Notes: generated by a model from the letters alone, not told the origin. A stretch of 64,000 nt of DNA from Deltaproteobacteria bacterium (GCA_019237115.1 JAFAHS010000255.1:62001-126000), one strand, 5' to 3'; shown: positions 44,363 to 52,591, numbered from the stretch's first letter. Program-made: numbers and translations.

Positions 44363-44600
44363 ATGTTGCTAAACCAAACCTGCGATCCCCGTCAGCCTCG
44401 TGCTCGCCGGGCGGCACCTGTTCGTGACTGGCCAACGAGGCCCGTGTGAGGCGCAGGCGGAAACGAGGAAAAATCATCGAGCTGCAGCCCCCGGTGAACC
44501 GGGCCGCACAGGAACTGATAGAGCTGTTGGAAAACACGGGAGCCCCTCTGGGAAAAGGTGCTGGAAGCTTTCAAAACGCTATGCTGAGGAAGAGCAATGA
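44363..44600 (+). pseudogene. Eroded ArsR-family regulator gene
   Basis: The start M-L-L-N-Q-T looks like an ArsR opening but soon runs into a stop. Pieces of a plausible ArsR then occur in successive frames: R-H-L-F-V around 44410-44425; A-N-E-A-R-V-R-R-R-R-K-R-G-K-I-I-E-L and P-P-V-N-R-A-A-Q-E-L-I-E in a second frame; L-W-E-K-V-L-E-A-F-K in a third; and K-R-Y-A-E-E-E-Q before the final TGA at 44598-44600. That TGA overlaps the SRPBCC ATG by four bases, as in intact arsR-SRPBCC pairs. The helix-turn-helix core is largely missing. I therefore read this as a deleted and multiply shifted arsR, with moderate confidence. Confidence 0.5.
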
Positions 44601-45019
44601 CGATTCGCAAATCAATCTGGGTGGCTCGCGCACCTGAAATATCGTTCAAGGTGTTCTGCGAGCAGATCACTGAATGGTGGCCCGGCGGATTCGGGGGTCG
44701 GGATAGCAGGTTGTTCCTGGAAGGACAGGTGGGCGGCCGATTTTACGAAGGGCGGGCGGACGGCACCGAGTACGAGATCGGAAGGATCATAGCGTACCAA
44801 CCGCCGTCACTGGTTGCTTTCACCTGGCGGGCGCCCAGTTGGGAGGTCACCACCCAAGTTGAAATTCACTTTACCGCGGAAGGCGAGGGGACTCGCGTCG
44901 AGCTGGAACACAGCGGATGGGAACAGGATGCGAAGACTAAAGACGCTCGCAAGAACTACGCTTCCGGGTGGGACTTGATACTCGGCCACTACCGGACTGC
45001 GTTCCCGAGCGCGGCGTGA
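44597..45019 (+). CDS. SRPBCC (AHSA1/START-like) family protein
   Basis: The 140-residue protein shows the SRPBCC/AHSA1 layout: an N-terminal beta-strand S-I-W-V-A-R-A-P-E, I-T-E-W-W-P-G-G-F, G-G-R-F-Y-E-G, I-G-R-I-I-A-Y-Q-P-P, and the C-terminal helix N-Y-A-S-G-W-D-L-I-L-G-H-Y. The fold binds hydrophobic ligands, and members paired with ArsR regulators are usually under their control. The ATG overlaps the stop of the eroded arsR frame as ATGA. The ligand is unknown. Confidence 0.85.
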   Translation: MTIRKSIWVARAPEISFKVFCEQITEWWPGGFGGRDSRLFLEGQVGGRFYEGRADGTEYEIGRIIAYQPPSLVAFTWRAPSWEVTTQVEIHFTAEGEGTRVELEHSGWEQDAKTKDARKNYASGWDLILGHYRTAFPSAA

Positions 45020-45107
45020 CCGCTCCTAGTCGCCGGAGGCAAACTCCTCCTCGCGCCAACCGATCAGAACTGACCGAGCAGCTGATTAGCGCTCATAGTC
45101 GTTGAGC

Positions 45108-45138
45108 TTGACAAATATCGCTACAAGTTTGTAGCGTA
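45108..45138 (+). promoter_or_regulatory. Promoter overlapping TetR-type operator CGCTACAA-GT-TTGTAGCG
   Basis: A consensus -35 TTGACA lies at 45108-45113. The eight-base inverted repeat CGCTACAA (45119-45126) and TTGTAGCG (45129-45136), with a two-base centre, sits between it and a -10-like TAGCGT. The palindrome length and position are typical of TetR-family operators. The operon starting at 45191 ends with a TetR gene, so autoregulation is likely. Confidence 0.65.
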
Positions 45139-45190
45139 ATTGTTCGGACGGCGCTCGCCGCCGAATTCCCCCGCCCTAGCGAGGTACGAA

Positions 45191-45961
45191 ATGGGCAAAC
45201 TCAATAAAAAAATAGCACTCATCACCGGAGCGGCTTCAGGCATCGGTGCGGCCACGGCGCAGTTGTTCGTTTCCGAAGGCGCCACCGTCATTGCGGTTGA
45301 CATCGATGAAACGAATGGACGCCAGCTCGCTCACGAGGTCGGACCTCGTTGCGTATTTCACAAAGCCAATGTAGGCGAACCTCTTGAAGTCGAGGCGATG
45401 GTGAGGTTTGCGGTGGAGAGCTTTGGTCGGCTTGATGTTTTGCACAACAACGTTGCGACCGCGGGCGCGGTCGCTCCGGTCGGCGACATGCCAATTGAAG
45501 CCTGGCAGCGTGCGATCGCGGTTTCCCTTTCCGGGGTGTTTTACGGGATGCGCTTTGCCCTCCCCCAAATGGTGGCGCAGGGTGGTGGCGCGGTCGTGAA
45601 CACGGCCTCCGTATCCGGTCTCGCCGCGGACTACATGCTCGGCGCTTACAACGCCGCGAAGGCTGGCGTGATTAACCTGACCCGCACGGCTGCGATCGAG
45701 TACGCTCGCAAGAACATCCGGGTAAATGCGGTTTGTCCCGGAAGCGTCGCAACACCCCCCTTGGTGCGCGCGCTGGGCGAGGGAGAAGGGCGCAGGCTTC
45801 TGGAGGAACACCACCCAGTTGGCCGCCTTGGCCTCCCGGAGGAGATCGCACGGGTTGTGCTATTTCTCGCCAGCGAGGACTCTTCCTTCATGACCGGCAG
45901 CATTGTGGTAGCTGACGGCGGCATCACTGCTCATACGGGCTTCTTCGGGCATCCGCTCTAG
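45191..45961 (+). CDS. Short-chain dehydrogenase/reductase (SDR)
   Basis: The 256-residue enzyme has T-G-A-A-S-G-I-G-A-A (cofactor), a V-D-I-D acidic end of strand 2 favouring NAD, H-N-N-V-A-T in the N-N-A-G position, catalytic Ser in V-N-T-A-S-V-S-G, and Y-N-A-A-K. The N-terminus M-G-K-L-N-K-K begins at ATG 45191 with GAGG upstream. It is the first gene of a two-gene operon with a TetR regulator 13 bases further on, so its substrate or a related compound probably controls expression. Confidence 0.9.
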   Translation: MGKLNKKIALITGAASGIGAATAQLFVSEGATVIAVDIDETNGRQLAHEVGPRCVFHKANVGEPLEVEAMVRFAVESFGRLDVLHNNVATAGAVAPVGDMPIEAWQRAIAVSLSGVFYGMRFALPQMVAQGGGAVVNTASVSGLAADYMLGAYNAAKAGVINLTRTAAIEYARKNIRVNAVCPGSVATPPLVRALGEGEGRRLLEEHHPVGRLGLPEEIARVVLFLASEDSSFMTGSIVVADGGITAHTGFFGHPL

Positions 45962-45974
45962 AGACGACGTCAAG

Positions 45975-46658
45975 ATGGCGAGGCCGCCTTTAAAGCTGAG
46001 ACCCAATAACCGGACTCCACGGGCCAGGCGACGGGGCCGGCCCCGCAGCCAGGCCGCGGATCTGGCTATCTTACGAGCCGCGCTTAAGGCCTTCATCGAA
46101 AGCGGTGTCGACGGCGCGAGCATCGAGCAGATCGCTGACGACGCCGGGGTCGCGCGAACCACCTTGTATCGTCGCTGGTCATCGAAAGAGGCGTTGATCG
46201 CAAAGGCAATCGCATCGGCCAGAGGAGAGGCAGAGCTCTGGGCGGCAGAGCGGGCGAGGTTCGTAAAATCGCCGAAGCCGCTGATCGAGGCGCTCGCCGA
46301 CGTCGTCACCCGGTCCGAGTACCGGCGTCTGGCGGCAAGACTGATTGGCTCGATTCCCAGTTGTCCGGAGCTGATGGAAACATATTGGAACAACCATCTG
46401 CTCCCGCGAAGATCAGCGATGCTGAAAGTTATCGAAGCCGCACGGGACGCGGGAATCGTCCGACCGGACTCCGATCCCGAAATTCTGCTGGACGTCGTGA
46501 GCGGCGCGATAATTCATCACTTGCTGGTTAGACCGGGTAAGCGGACCCGCAGCGAGATGTATGAGTACCTTTTCCGGGTCTTGCGAGAACTAACCGCAGA
46601 AGAGCTGGTGGATGACGTTGCCGCGGTCAAGGCAGTGGATAGTTCAGATCGTCGCTGA
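45975..46658 (+). CDS. TetR/AcrR-family transcriptional regulator
   Basis: The 227-residue protein has a basic N-terminus and the TetR helix-turn-helix (A-S-I-E-Q-I-A-D-D-A-G-V-A-R-T-T-L-Y-R-R and W-S-S-K-E-A-L-I). The C-terminal ligand domain contains a TetR_C-type end (G-I-V-R-P-D-S-D-P-E-I-L-L-D-V-V-S-G-A). It should repress its own operon through the palindrome at 45119-45136 and respond to a small-molecule ligand. It is translated 13 bases after the SDR stop. Confidence 0.92.
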   Translation: MARPPLKLRPNNRTPRARRRGRPRSQAADLAILRAALKAFIESGVDGASIEQIADDAGVARTTLYRRWSSKEALIAKAIASARGEAELWAAERARFVKSPKPLIEALADVVTRSEYRRLAARLIGSIPSCPELMETYWNNHLLPRRSAMLKVIEAARDAGIVRPDSDPEILLDVVSGAIIHHLLVRPGKRTRSEMYEYLFRVLRELTAEELVDDVAAVKAVDSSDRR

Positions 46659-46873
46659 GTGCGAACGGAGTCAATCCTTAAGCAGCTTCGACTTATTGGG
46701 ATTTGACCTGGCGACCGGCCTCAGCTGCACCGCACCCGCGGCCCGCACGAGACTGGGGGAATCCCCGTCTGCACCAGAAGGCCGCGCGCCTCGACCCTTC
46801 CGAACAACGCCCGCCCTTGCACCCGCGCGGGGCGCAGCGTCGGCGCCTCCGATTAAGGAGCTGGCTAGCTTAG

Positions 46874-47741
46874 CTAGCTCTGGAGGTTGGTCTTCCAGAG
46901 CGCTTGAGCTGAGCTGTTCGATGCCAGTGCCGACGCGTGAGTCTCCCATTCCCGGAGAATGGCGTCGCTTGGGTTGTCAGCGGGAAATGACATCTCGATC
47001 CGCAACTCCTGCAGCACGATGTCCTGCGGGGTGCCGAACGTGGTCAACGTATTAAAGAGCCGTAAGCAGTTATCTCCAAGGTCCAGTTCCACGGGCATGA
47101 CCGCTTCGAGTGGTGGCTCGCCCGCCGAAAATGGCGGGAGCTGCTCGTGCGTGAGCAAATCGCGCAACAGCAGTTCGGACGGACCACCGGGGTAGGCGAA
47201 AGTTTCGCGCCGCAAGCGCGCCAGCAGCGCGCGCCCGACATGCGGCCAATTTCGGATCCGGTTTCTCATTCCCCTCGGATCACACACCAGTCTGAGAAAG
47301 TTCAGACCCGTGGACGAAGAAAACTCTGCCAACGCAGGAACCGCGACGCTCCGCTCGAAAATGCGGCCTGCAGCGCGATTGTGCATGAGGACGTTCCATC
47401 CGGCGTCGAGGACCATCGCGGGGTATGGGCTCATGATGGGTCAGCATTCGCTCGAGCATTCCGTACGGAAGTTCCATTCCGGCGCTGGTCAACGCGCGAT
47501 CCGGGTAGAATGGTGCAAATCCCGCGGCCAACAGAACTTCGTTGCGCGCCCGCAGTGGCAGGTCGAGTGCCTCGGTCAGCTTTAGAACCATCTCGCGGCT
47601 TGGGTGCGTCCTGCCCGATTCAACGAAACTGACGTTGCGCTGCGAGGTGTTGGCCCGCAACGCGAGTTCCAGCTGGCTGACGTTCCTGCTCCTGCGCCAC
47701 TGGCGCAACAGCGTACCCAACATTGCCTTCGGGGTTTTCAT
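46874..47741 (-). pseudogene. XRE-family regulator with MmyB-like ligand-binding domain, split by a one-base insertion
   Basis: The first frame (ATG 47741) encodes an XRE helix-turn-helix (S-Q-L-E-L-A-L-R-A-N-T-S-Q-R-N-V-S-F) and the MmyB linker L-L-A-A-G-F-A-P-F, then diverges after L-T-H-H-E-P. The frame beginning with P-Y-P-A-M-V-L-D-A-G-W-N-V-L exactly continues the family pattern H-H-E-P-Y-P-A and runs to the stop at 46874. Removing one G from 47427-47429 on the plus strand restores a protein of about 288 residues. The C-terminal domain otherwise shows no decay, so a recent mutation or an assembly error is likely. It is divergent from a GST-like gene. Confidence 0.75.
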
Positions 47742-47764
47742 CTGCAGTCTTCGCAAAACCGTTT

Positions 47765-47781
47765 ATTACATGCCCGGTAAT
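47765..47781. promoter_or_regulatory. Inverted repeat between the XRE regulator and GST genes
   Basis: ATTAC-ATGCCCG-GTAAT is a five-base inverted repeat in the 126-base gap between the divergent regulator (start 47741) and GST gene (start 47868). Divergent MmyB-type regulators usually control their neighbour through such sites. The assignment rests on symmetry and position only. Confidence 0.35.
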
Positions 47782-47867
47782 TGCCTGCACCTTGCGGGTC
47801 GCTTATCTTGCGCGCGAACCACTTCTCCCACCACCTGGAAAAATGAACAGCACGGTGAGCAGTGAAC

Positions 47868-48563
47868 ATGATAACGCTACATCGCTTCGGACCCTTCCTG
47901 GGTGCGCCCGACTCCAGCCCCTTCGTGATCAAGACGATGATGCTCCTGAAACTTGCCGGACTCGAGTACCGTGCGGTACAGGGCAATCCGCTCAACGCGC
48001 CCTTACGATTTCTGCCTTACATCATCAATGAGGGTGTCACCGTGGCGGACTCCACCCTCATCCGCCATCACCTTGAGCAGAAGTACGGCTGCGATTTCGA
48101 CGCGAGCCTGGGTCTCGAGCAGAAAGCCCATGCGTGGGCGATCGAGCGGATGTGCGAAGACCACCTCTACTTCGCGATCCTCGAGAACCGATGGCTGGAT
48201 CGCGCCAATTTCCGCAACGGCGTGGCGACCATGTTCGGAGCCGTCCCGGCACCGCTGCGCCCTGTCGCGAGAATCGCACTGCGCCGGATGAATGCCGTAC
48301 GCCTCCGTGGTCATGGCCTCGGGCGCTTGTCGAAGGCGAAAATCGCAACGCTTGCGAGCTGCGACATCGATTCACTGGCCACCCTTTTGGGTGACAAGCC
48401 CTACCTGATGGGCAGCCAGCCGTGCGGCGCCGACGCGACCGTCTTTGGAATGGTCGCATCGATCCTGACGCCGCCACTCAACAGCCCGCTGCGCGCGGCC
48501 ATGGGTAAACACGCCAATCTGGTCAAGTATCGTGACTCCCTGATGCGCCAATATTTCCCATAA
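47868..48563 (+). CDS. Glutathione S-transferase family protein (Faxc/metaxin-like)
   Basis: The 231-residue protein has a thioredoxin-like N-terminus (M-I-T-L-H-R-F-G-P-F-L-G and S-P-F-V-I-K-T), the L-P-Y-I-I-N-E-G and D-S-T-L-I-R-H-H-L substrate-side motif, and a helical C-terminal domain ending L-V-K-Y-R-D-S-L-M. This is the Faxc-like GST group rather than classical GST, and glutathione binding is not assured. ATG 47868 is used; the GTG two codons earlier adds little. Its divergent XRE regulator is frameshifted. Confidence 0.85.
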   Translation: MITLHRFGPFLGAPDSSPFVIKTMMLLKLAGLEYRAVQGNPLNAPLRFLPYIINEGVTVADSTLIRHHLEQKYGCDFDASLGLEQKAHAWAIERMCEDHLYFAILENRWLDRANFRNGVATMFGAVPAPLRPVARIALRRMNAVRLRGHGLGRLSKAKIATLASCDIDSLATLLGDKPYLMGSQPCGADATVFGMVASILTPPLNSPLRAAMGKHANLVKYRDSLMRQYFP

Positions 48564-48722
48564 TTCCGGAGCCATTTGGGCGCGTCAGCTCCATGAAGAC
48601 CTTGTTCCTGAAGTCGCGTCGACTTGGGTCGGACGCCTTGAGTTATCACTGCGCTGATCAAGACGGGAGAGATTTGCATGTAATGGACGGTCCACCGACG
48701 TGAGCAACCGGACTGGCCCGTT

Positions 48723-50045
48723 TCAAGGGTACCCGAGCCTATTTCGAATCAGGGGTAAGTGCTCGCGGCCGACAAAGACCTCACCTGCCAACACGTATGC
48801 AGGCACATCGAAGACGCCCGCATTCAGCAGCTCGCTGCGCACTCTTGCGAGTGCGGCGAGCCCCTCTCCTCTGACAAACGTCTCATATTCCGTCAGCGGC
48901 GCTCCAAACTTTTGCAGCAGGCCGCGGAGCGCGGATTCCTCTTCGATGTCAAGCTCTCCCCGCCAGTAGCCCTCGAAGACGTTTTGTACATAGTTGCTAA
49001 CCAGCTGCTTGGACTCGCGCTTCAGCCATAGAAGTGTGATCGCCGCGAGTTTCGAATTCGCCTGCTTGCCAAGATCGCGAACGATGCCACGATCCGCTAG
49101 ATACCGCGCCAAATCGCGCTGTACGTAGGCGGCGCGAATCGTGCGATGACGCATACCGCGATCCTCTGGACGGGACGGCGCCACGGGCGCTGGTCGCGAC
49201 TCAACCAGAAACGGCTGCCAGTCAATTTCGATGCCGAGATGCTCAGCCAAGGCACAGGTCGGCCCAAAGGCGAGATAGGCGCGCGGACTCGCAAAATCGA
49301 TCGCGAGCGTAACAGGGGTGCGGTCGGGAGCGTCGGTCATCACTGCGGCTTCGCCGCTTTCGTAAGCAACATCTGGAGGCGAGCCGTGTCGTCCCAGGAG
49401 GATCCACTTGATGCGCGGAAGGTGCTCTCTTCCGAAGAACATCTCTCCGTCTACGATGAAGGTCGGCACACCGAAGATCCCGGCGGCAAAGGCTGCTCGC
49501 TGGATATGATCGTGAAGTTCTCGACCCTCTCCCAACGCATATTCGCGAAATTTTTCTGTACTGGCACCTGCCTGTCGAAGCACGCCCTCGATGACCGAGA
49601 CGTGTTCGATGTCGAGGTCGCGCCCCCAGAAGTGCTCGTACGTCACCCCCATGTACGCGCGTAGCACCGAGCTTCCGTGCTGCTTTGCCCACAGCATTCC
49701 GATCGCAGCCAGCGACGAGTCCCATATCTTCGTGGTTCCCCGCACCACGAGCTTGCGGAGTGAGCCGTAGCGGCGCACATCTCCATAGGCCGCCTTTACC
49801 GCCCTCCACTGTGTCTCGCTGCGCTGGCTCTCGACGACGCGATTCTCCTTATCGAGTCTGGCCGAGCCGAGATAACTCGGGATGTCGAGGGTGAAGGGAC
49901 GCCAATCGATATCGAGCTGCAGTTCGTCGGCAAGCGCCCAGCTCGGGTCCTTCGCCAAGTACGCGTAGGGACTCTTGAAATCGATGTAAATAATCAGCCG
50001 TGCGCGCGAAGTAAGTGGATCGAACTCAAGCGAACCCGGGCTCAT
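48723..50045 (-). CDS. Tandem DsbA-fold protein, HCCA-isomerase-like, two fused domains
   Basis: The 440-residue protein contains two copies of a DsbA-like domain, residues about 14-225 and 238-440. Each copy starts with a D-F-x-S-P-x-A-Y-L strand-turn (Y-I-D-F-K-S-P-Y-A-Y-L and A-I-D-F-A-S-P-R-A-Y-L) and ends with a G-V-P or D-V-P followed by F-x-G-R-E-H-L-P (F-F-G-R-E-H-L-P and F-V-G-R-E-H-L-P). Cys-x-x-Cys is absent; the Ser in the first motif is the catalytic-type residue of 2-hydroxychromene-2-carboxylate isomerases. The function is probably glutathione- or CoA-linked isomerisation in aromatic catabolism, but this is inferred. The start is ATG 50045. Confidence 0.85.
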   Translation of the reverse strand: MSPGSLEFDPLTSRARLIIYIDFKSPYAYLAKDPSWALADELQLDIDWRPFTLDIPSYLGSARLDKENRVVESQRSETQWRAVKAAYGDVRRYGSLRKLVVRGTTKIWDSSLAAIGMLWAKQHGSSVLRAYMGVTYEHFWGRDLDIEHVSVIEGVLRQAGASTEKFREYALGEGRELHDHIQRAAFAAGIFGVPTFIVDGEMFFGREHLPRIKWILLGRHGSPPDVAYESGEAAVMTDAPDRTPVTLAIDFASPRAYLAFGPTCALAEHLGIEIDWQPFLVESRPAPVAPSRPEDRGMRHRTIRAAYVQRDLARYLADRGIVRDLGKQANSKLAAITLLWLKRESKQLVSNYVQNVFEGYWRGELDIEEESALRGLLQKFGAPLTEYETFVRGEGLAALARVRSELLNAGVFDVPAYVLAGEVFVGREHLPLIRNRLGYP

Positions 50046-50375
50046 GACTTCACCAAATTCGCAGACTCACGTAACTCTATATCGAGCTGTGGATTGATCC
50101 AAAAGAAGGCCCCCGGCTGATTCGCGGCCCGGCGCTGACCCGTTCTGGCTCAACCCCGAAAGAGTCAAAAAGAGGATTCGGCCCGATTTGTCCGAGAAGT
50201 TGCCGGTACTTTCCGGCACCGACTCGCAACCAGGGCAATGGTACGCGTTTTGCGCGCGCAGTTCAGCCGCACGCGAGGAAGCTGCCCGACTGAATTGGAG
50301 GGCCAGGGTTTAGAAACCCTGGCCCTCGTTTGCGATCAAGGTTTGGTCCGATGCGAGATAAAGAAATGCTCGGAG
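50046..50375. other. Intergenic region of about 330 bases with a perfect hairpin
   Basis: It lies between the tandem isomerase start and the end of the 50376-50993 gene, both on the minus strand. Apart from the hairpin at 50298-50327 I saw no gene, tRNA or promoter worth naming. Confidence 0.5.
50298..50327. terminator. Perfect 14-base inverted repeat, possible terminator
   Basis: GAGGGCCAGGGTTT (50298-50311) is exactly complementary to AAACCCTGGCCCTC (50314-50327) with only AG between. It lies 49 bases past the stop of the minus-strand gene at 50376 and would suit a transcription terminator for it, but no T-tract follows on either strand (plus: GTTTGC; minus: CAATTC). Confidence 0.4.
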
Positions 50376-50993
50376 TCAGGCGCGCGCTTCGGCTTGCTTA
50401 CCATTGAGAAGCGCACAAGCCTCGTAGAGCCAGGTTGCACTCGCCAACTCGTCTTTAGCGTACAAACGCGCGATCTCTTTGGTTAGCTGGTCCTCTTTTA
50501 TGGATTCAGCAAAGTCGAAGATCGGTTGAAGGAACTTCATCGGGTCGGGACCAGCAAAAGAGGTGGCACGCAGGAGCTTTTGAGCATCGGAGAGGTTCGG
50601 GTCGGCGTAATATTCGAGTTGCCGCGCCACATCGCTCCCATCTTCTTTCTTCGTGCCTCCTAATTCACGCAGTCGCCGCTCGAACACTCGCGAATGGTAA
50701 CCTTCCCGCTCCGCGACCATACGCACACCACCGCGCACGCAGTCAGTCGTCGAAATCGCATCCCACTTTCGCAAGGCCACCTCTGCGGCACCTTCCGCAG
50801 AGCCAAATCGGTCAAGAAAGTACAGGACCGCATCACGTTCGCATCCGAAGGTTCGGCCAAAAGCCCTTAAGCCGGCACCATTGGCGCTGGCCCCACCTTC
50901 GATTGTCCCAACCTCTTTCTCGAAGGTCTCCTCGCTGATGATGCCTTTGCGATAGGCCCGGAGCAGTTGTTTAAATTCGAAATCCTTGTTCAT
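50376..50993 (-). CDS. Uncharacterised helical protein (205 residues)
   Basis: ATG 50993 has GGAGGAA upstream. The product is soluble and helical, beginning M-N-K-D-F-E-F-K-Q-L-L-R-A-Y-R-K-G. It contains S-E-E-T-F-E-K-E-V-G, G-Y-H-S-R-V-F-E-R-R-L-R-E-L-G-G and a C-terminal helix. Glu and His pairs such as E-R-E-G-Y-H could belong to a ferritin-like bundle, but I do not assert it. No family is recognised. It stands alone between two intergenic regions. Confidence 0.7.
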   Translation of the reverse strand: MNKDFEFKQLLRAYRKGIISEETFEKEVGTIEGGASANGAGLRAFGRTFGCERDAVLYFLDRFGSAEGAAEVALRKWDAISTTDCVRGGVRMVAEREGYHSRVFERRLRELGGTKKEDGSDVARQLEYYADPNLSDAQKLLRATSFAGPDPMKFLQPIFDFAESIKEDQLTKEIARLYAKDELASATWLYEACALLNGKQAEARA

Positions 50994-51487
50994 CGAGATT
51001 CCTCCCTCGCTTTTTGCGGTCCTCAACCGCGGTTCAAAGAGAGTCTGCCTGCGCAAAATGTTCGCCCGCCGAAATTGAGATATTTCCCTCCGCCGTCGCC
51101 ATCCTGGAAGTCAGAGGTAAGCAGACCGCGTTTTTGGCAGTTTCAAACTAAAGAATCTCCGACCGAGTTTCGGTCCTTCGGTCGCGTTTCGGACCTATCC
51201 CACCCCTTCCGTTCCACGCCCCGACCGGACCGTGACAGTTCTTCAGCCACAACCGCTCCGGCGTGACCTCAGGGGACTCTATCTTCGAGCCCCGATGGCC
51301 CGCAATCGCAGAGTTCGCGGTTGGACCCACAATTCATCGTCCGCCCTGTGCCGTTCTGATTTGGCGATTAAAACGTCAGACTTTCGTAATTCGTCCCACC
51401 GTGATCCGGTCAAAGCGAAGTGCGAGTACATTCGAAAGGACAAAAGGCCACGGCCCTTCCGATTTGACACGTGACCAGGACCCTCAC
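50994..51487. other. Intergenic region of about 490 bases
   Basis: This stretch lies upstream of the helical protein gene and downstream of the epimerase gene. The short frames here have no ribosome site or protein-like composition, and I saw no RNA gene. A symmetrical GGCC-AC-GGCC lies near 51449-51458; no T-tract follows, so I do not call a terminator. Confidence 0.5.
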
Positions 51488-52591
51488 CTAGCGATTACGA
51501 TGGTCGCGTGCGAGGTTGGGTACCCTTGGATGAGGATAGGGATGAGGTGTGGGCACTGCCTCGCGATGGAACGCGCGGGCGCGTTCAGCCGCGTCGCGAT
51601 AAATTGCGGCGAGCTGATCTTCGGCAGCGTAGTCGAACGAGTCTTGGAGACGCTGTTCCAGTTCCCCGCCCCGTTCCGGCTGGTGTTCCACATACCAACG
51701 CGTGGTACGTCGAAGCGCCTCTTCGGGAGGGATCGGATCGCTATAACCCAATTGCGTCTTGATCTTGTGCAGGTCCAGAAGTTTGTGATGCGGCGTTATT
51801 TCGAGACTGATCCCGCGGGACGGGTAAGCGACCTTGGCCGGCAAATCAATGATCTCCAATCGGTGATTCATCTCGTCGGCGATAATCTCGACAATCTGGC
51901 GAATAGAAAATTGGCGGTCGTCGCCACAGTTGTAGATTTGACCGGCGGCCGCGTCGGCGTGGTCGACCCCGAGCAGCACGCCATGCGCCAGGTTGCCGGC
52001 GTAGCCGTGAGTCATCAGGTTCAGACCGCCGTCAGCCAAAATCATGAACGGGCGCCGATCGAGCACGCGCCGAATCACGCACCATTCACGCGGAATCAAC
52101 TGGTAGGGCCCATACACATACGGATATCGGTAAACAACGCCGTGCGGGTGAGCTGCGAGGACCGCCTGCTCGGTGCTGGCTATCAGATATGAGAAGCGAT
52201 GGTCCGCTTCACGTTCGACGGTGGGGGCAGTCTCGGGAACCGGAATCGGCAGACCTGCGGGGAAATTGGCCGACGGAACGAAATAGCCACGGTAAGCGGG
52301 CACGCCGCCGATTGCTATGAACTGGCCGGTCTTGCCCGCCAAGGCTTCGGCGATAATGCGGATCCGTCCATAAGTGGCGATCACGACGTCGAATTCGCGT
52401 CCTGCAATTGCGGCATCAAGGGTCTCGCGAAAATGCGGGTCCGCGTGGATATGCTCGATGTCCGGGCCGATCTCCGGAATTTCGTGTGTCCCACGGTGGA
52501 GAATCGCCACCTTGAACCCACGCTCGCGCAAGCCATTTACGAGAAAGGGTCCGCTGGGGCCCGTGCCACCGACAATCAGAGCGCTTTTCAT
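51488..52591 (-). CDS. NAD-dependent epimerase/dehydratase (extended SDR)
   Basis: The 367-residue protein has a Rossmann start M-K-S-A-L-I-V-G-G-T-G-P-S-G-P-F-L, L-H-R-G after strand 2, and the conserved Y-R-Y-P-Y-V-Y-G-P-Y block. The usual Y-x-x-x-K is not obvious (S-Y-L-I-A-S), so catalysis may be atypical. The C-terminal T-R-W-Y-V-E-H is typical of the isoflavone-reductase or epimerase group. A role with a CoA- or sugar-linked substrate is possible. The final 30 residues are His/Pro rich. Confidence 0.85.
   Translation of the reverse strand: MKSALIVGGTGPSGPFLVNGLRERGFKVAILHRGTHEIPEIGPDIEHIHADPHFRETLDAAIAGREFDVVIATYGRIRIIAEALAGKTGQFIAIGGVPAYRGYFVPSANFPAGLPIPVPETAPTVEREADHRFSYLIASTEQAVLAAHPHGVVYRYPYVYGPYQLIPREWCVIRRVLDRRPFMILADGGLNLMTHGYAGNLAHGVLLGVDHADAAAGQIYNCGDDRQFSIRQIVEIIADEMNHRLEIIDLPAKVAYPSRGISLEITPHHKLLDLHKIKTQLGYSDPIPPEEALRRTTRWYVEHQPERGGELEQRLQDSFDYAAEDQLAAIYRDAAERARAFHREAVPTPHPYPHPRVPNLARDHRNR

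Noticed and set aside
46874..47741. Programmed frameshifting in the XRE/MmyB gene
   Set aside because: There is no slippery heptamer, and a one-base homopolymer change restores the gene fully.
51263..52192. 309-codon plus-strand frame opposite the epimerase gene
   Set aside because: The minus-strand epimerase has a Rossmann motif and full-length fit; this frame has none.
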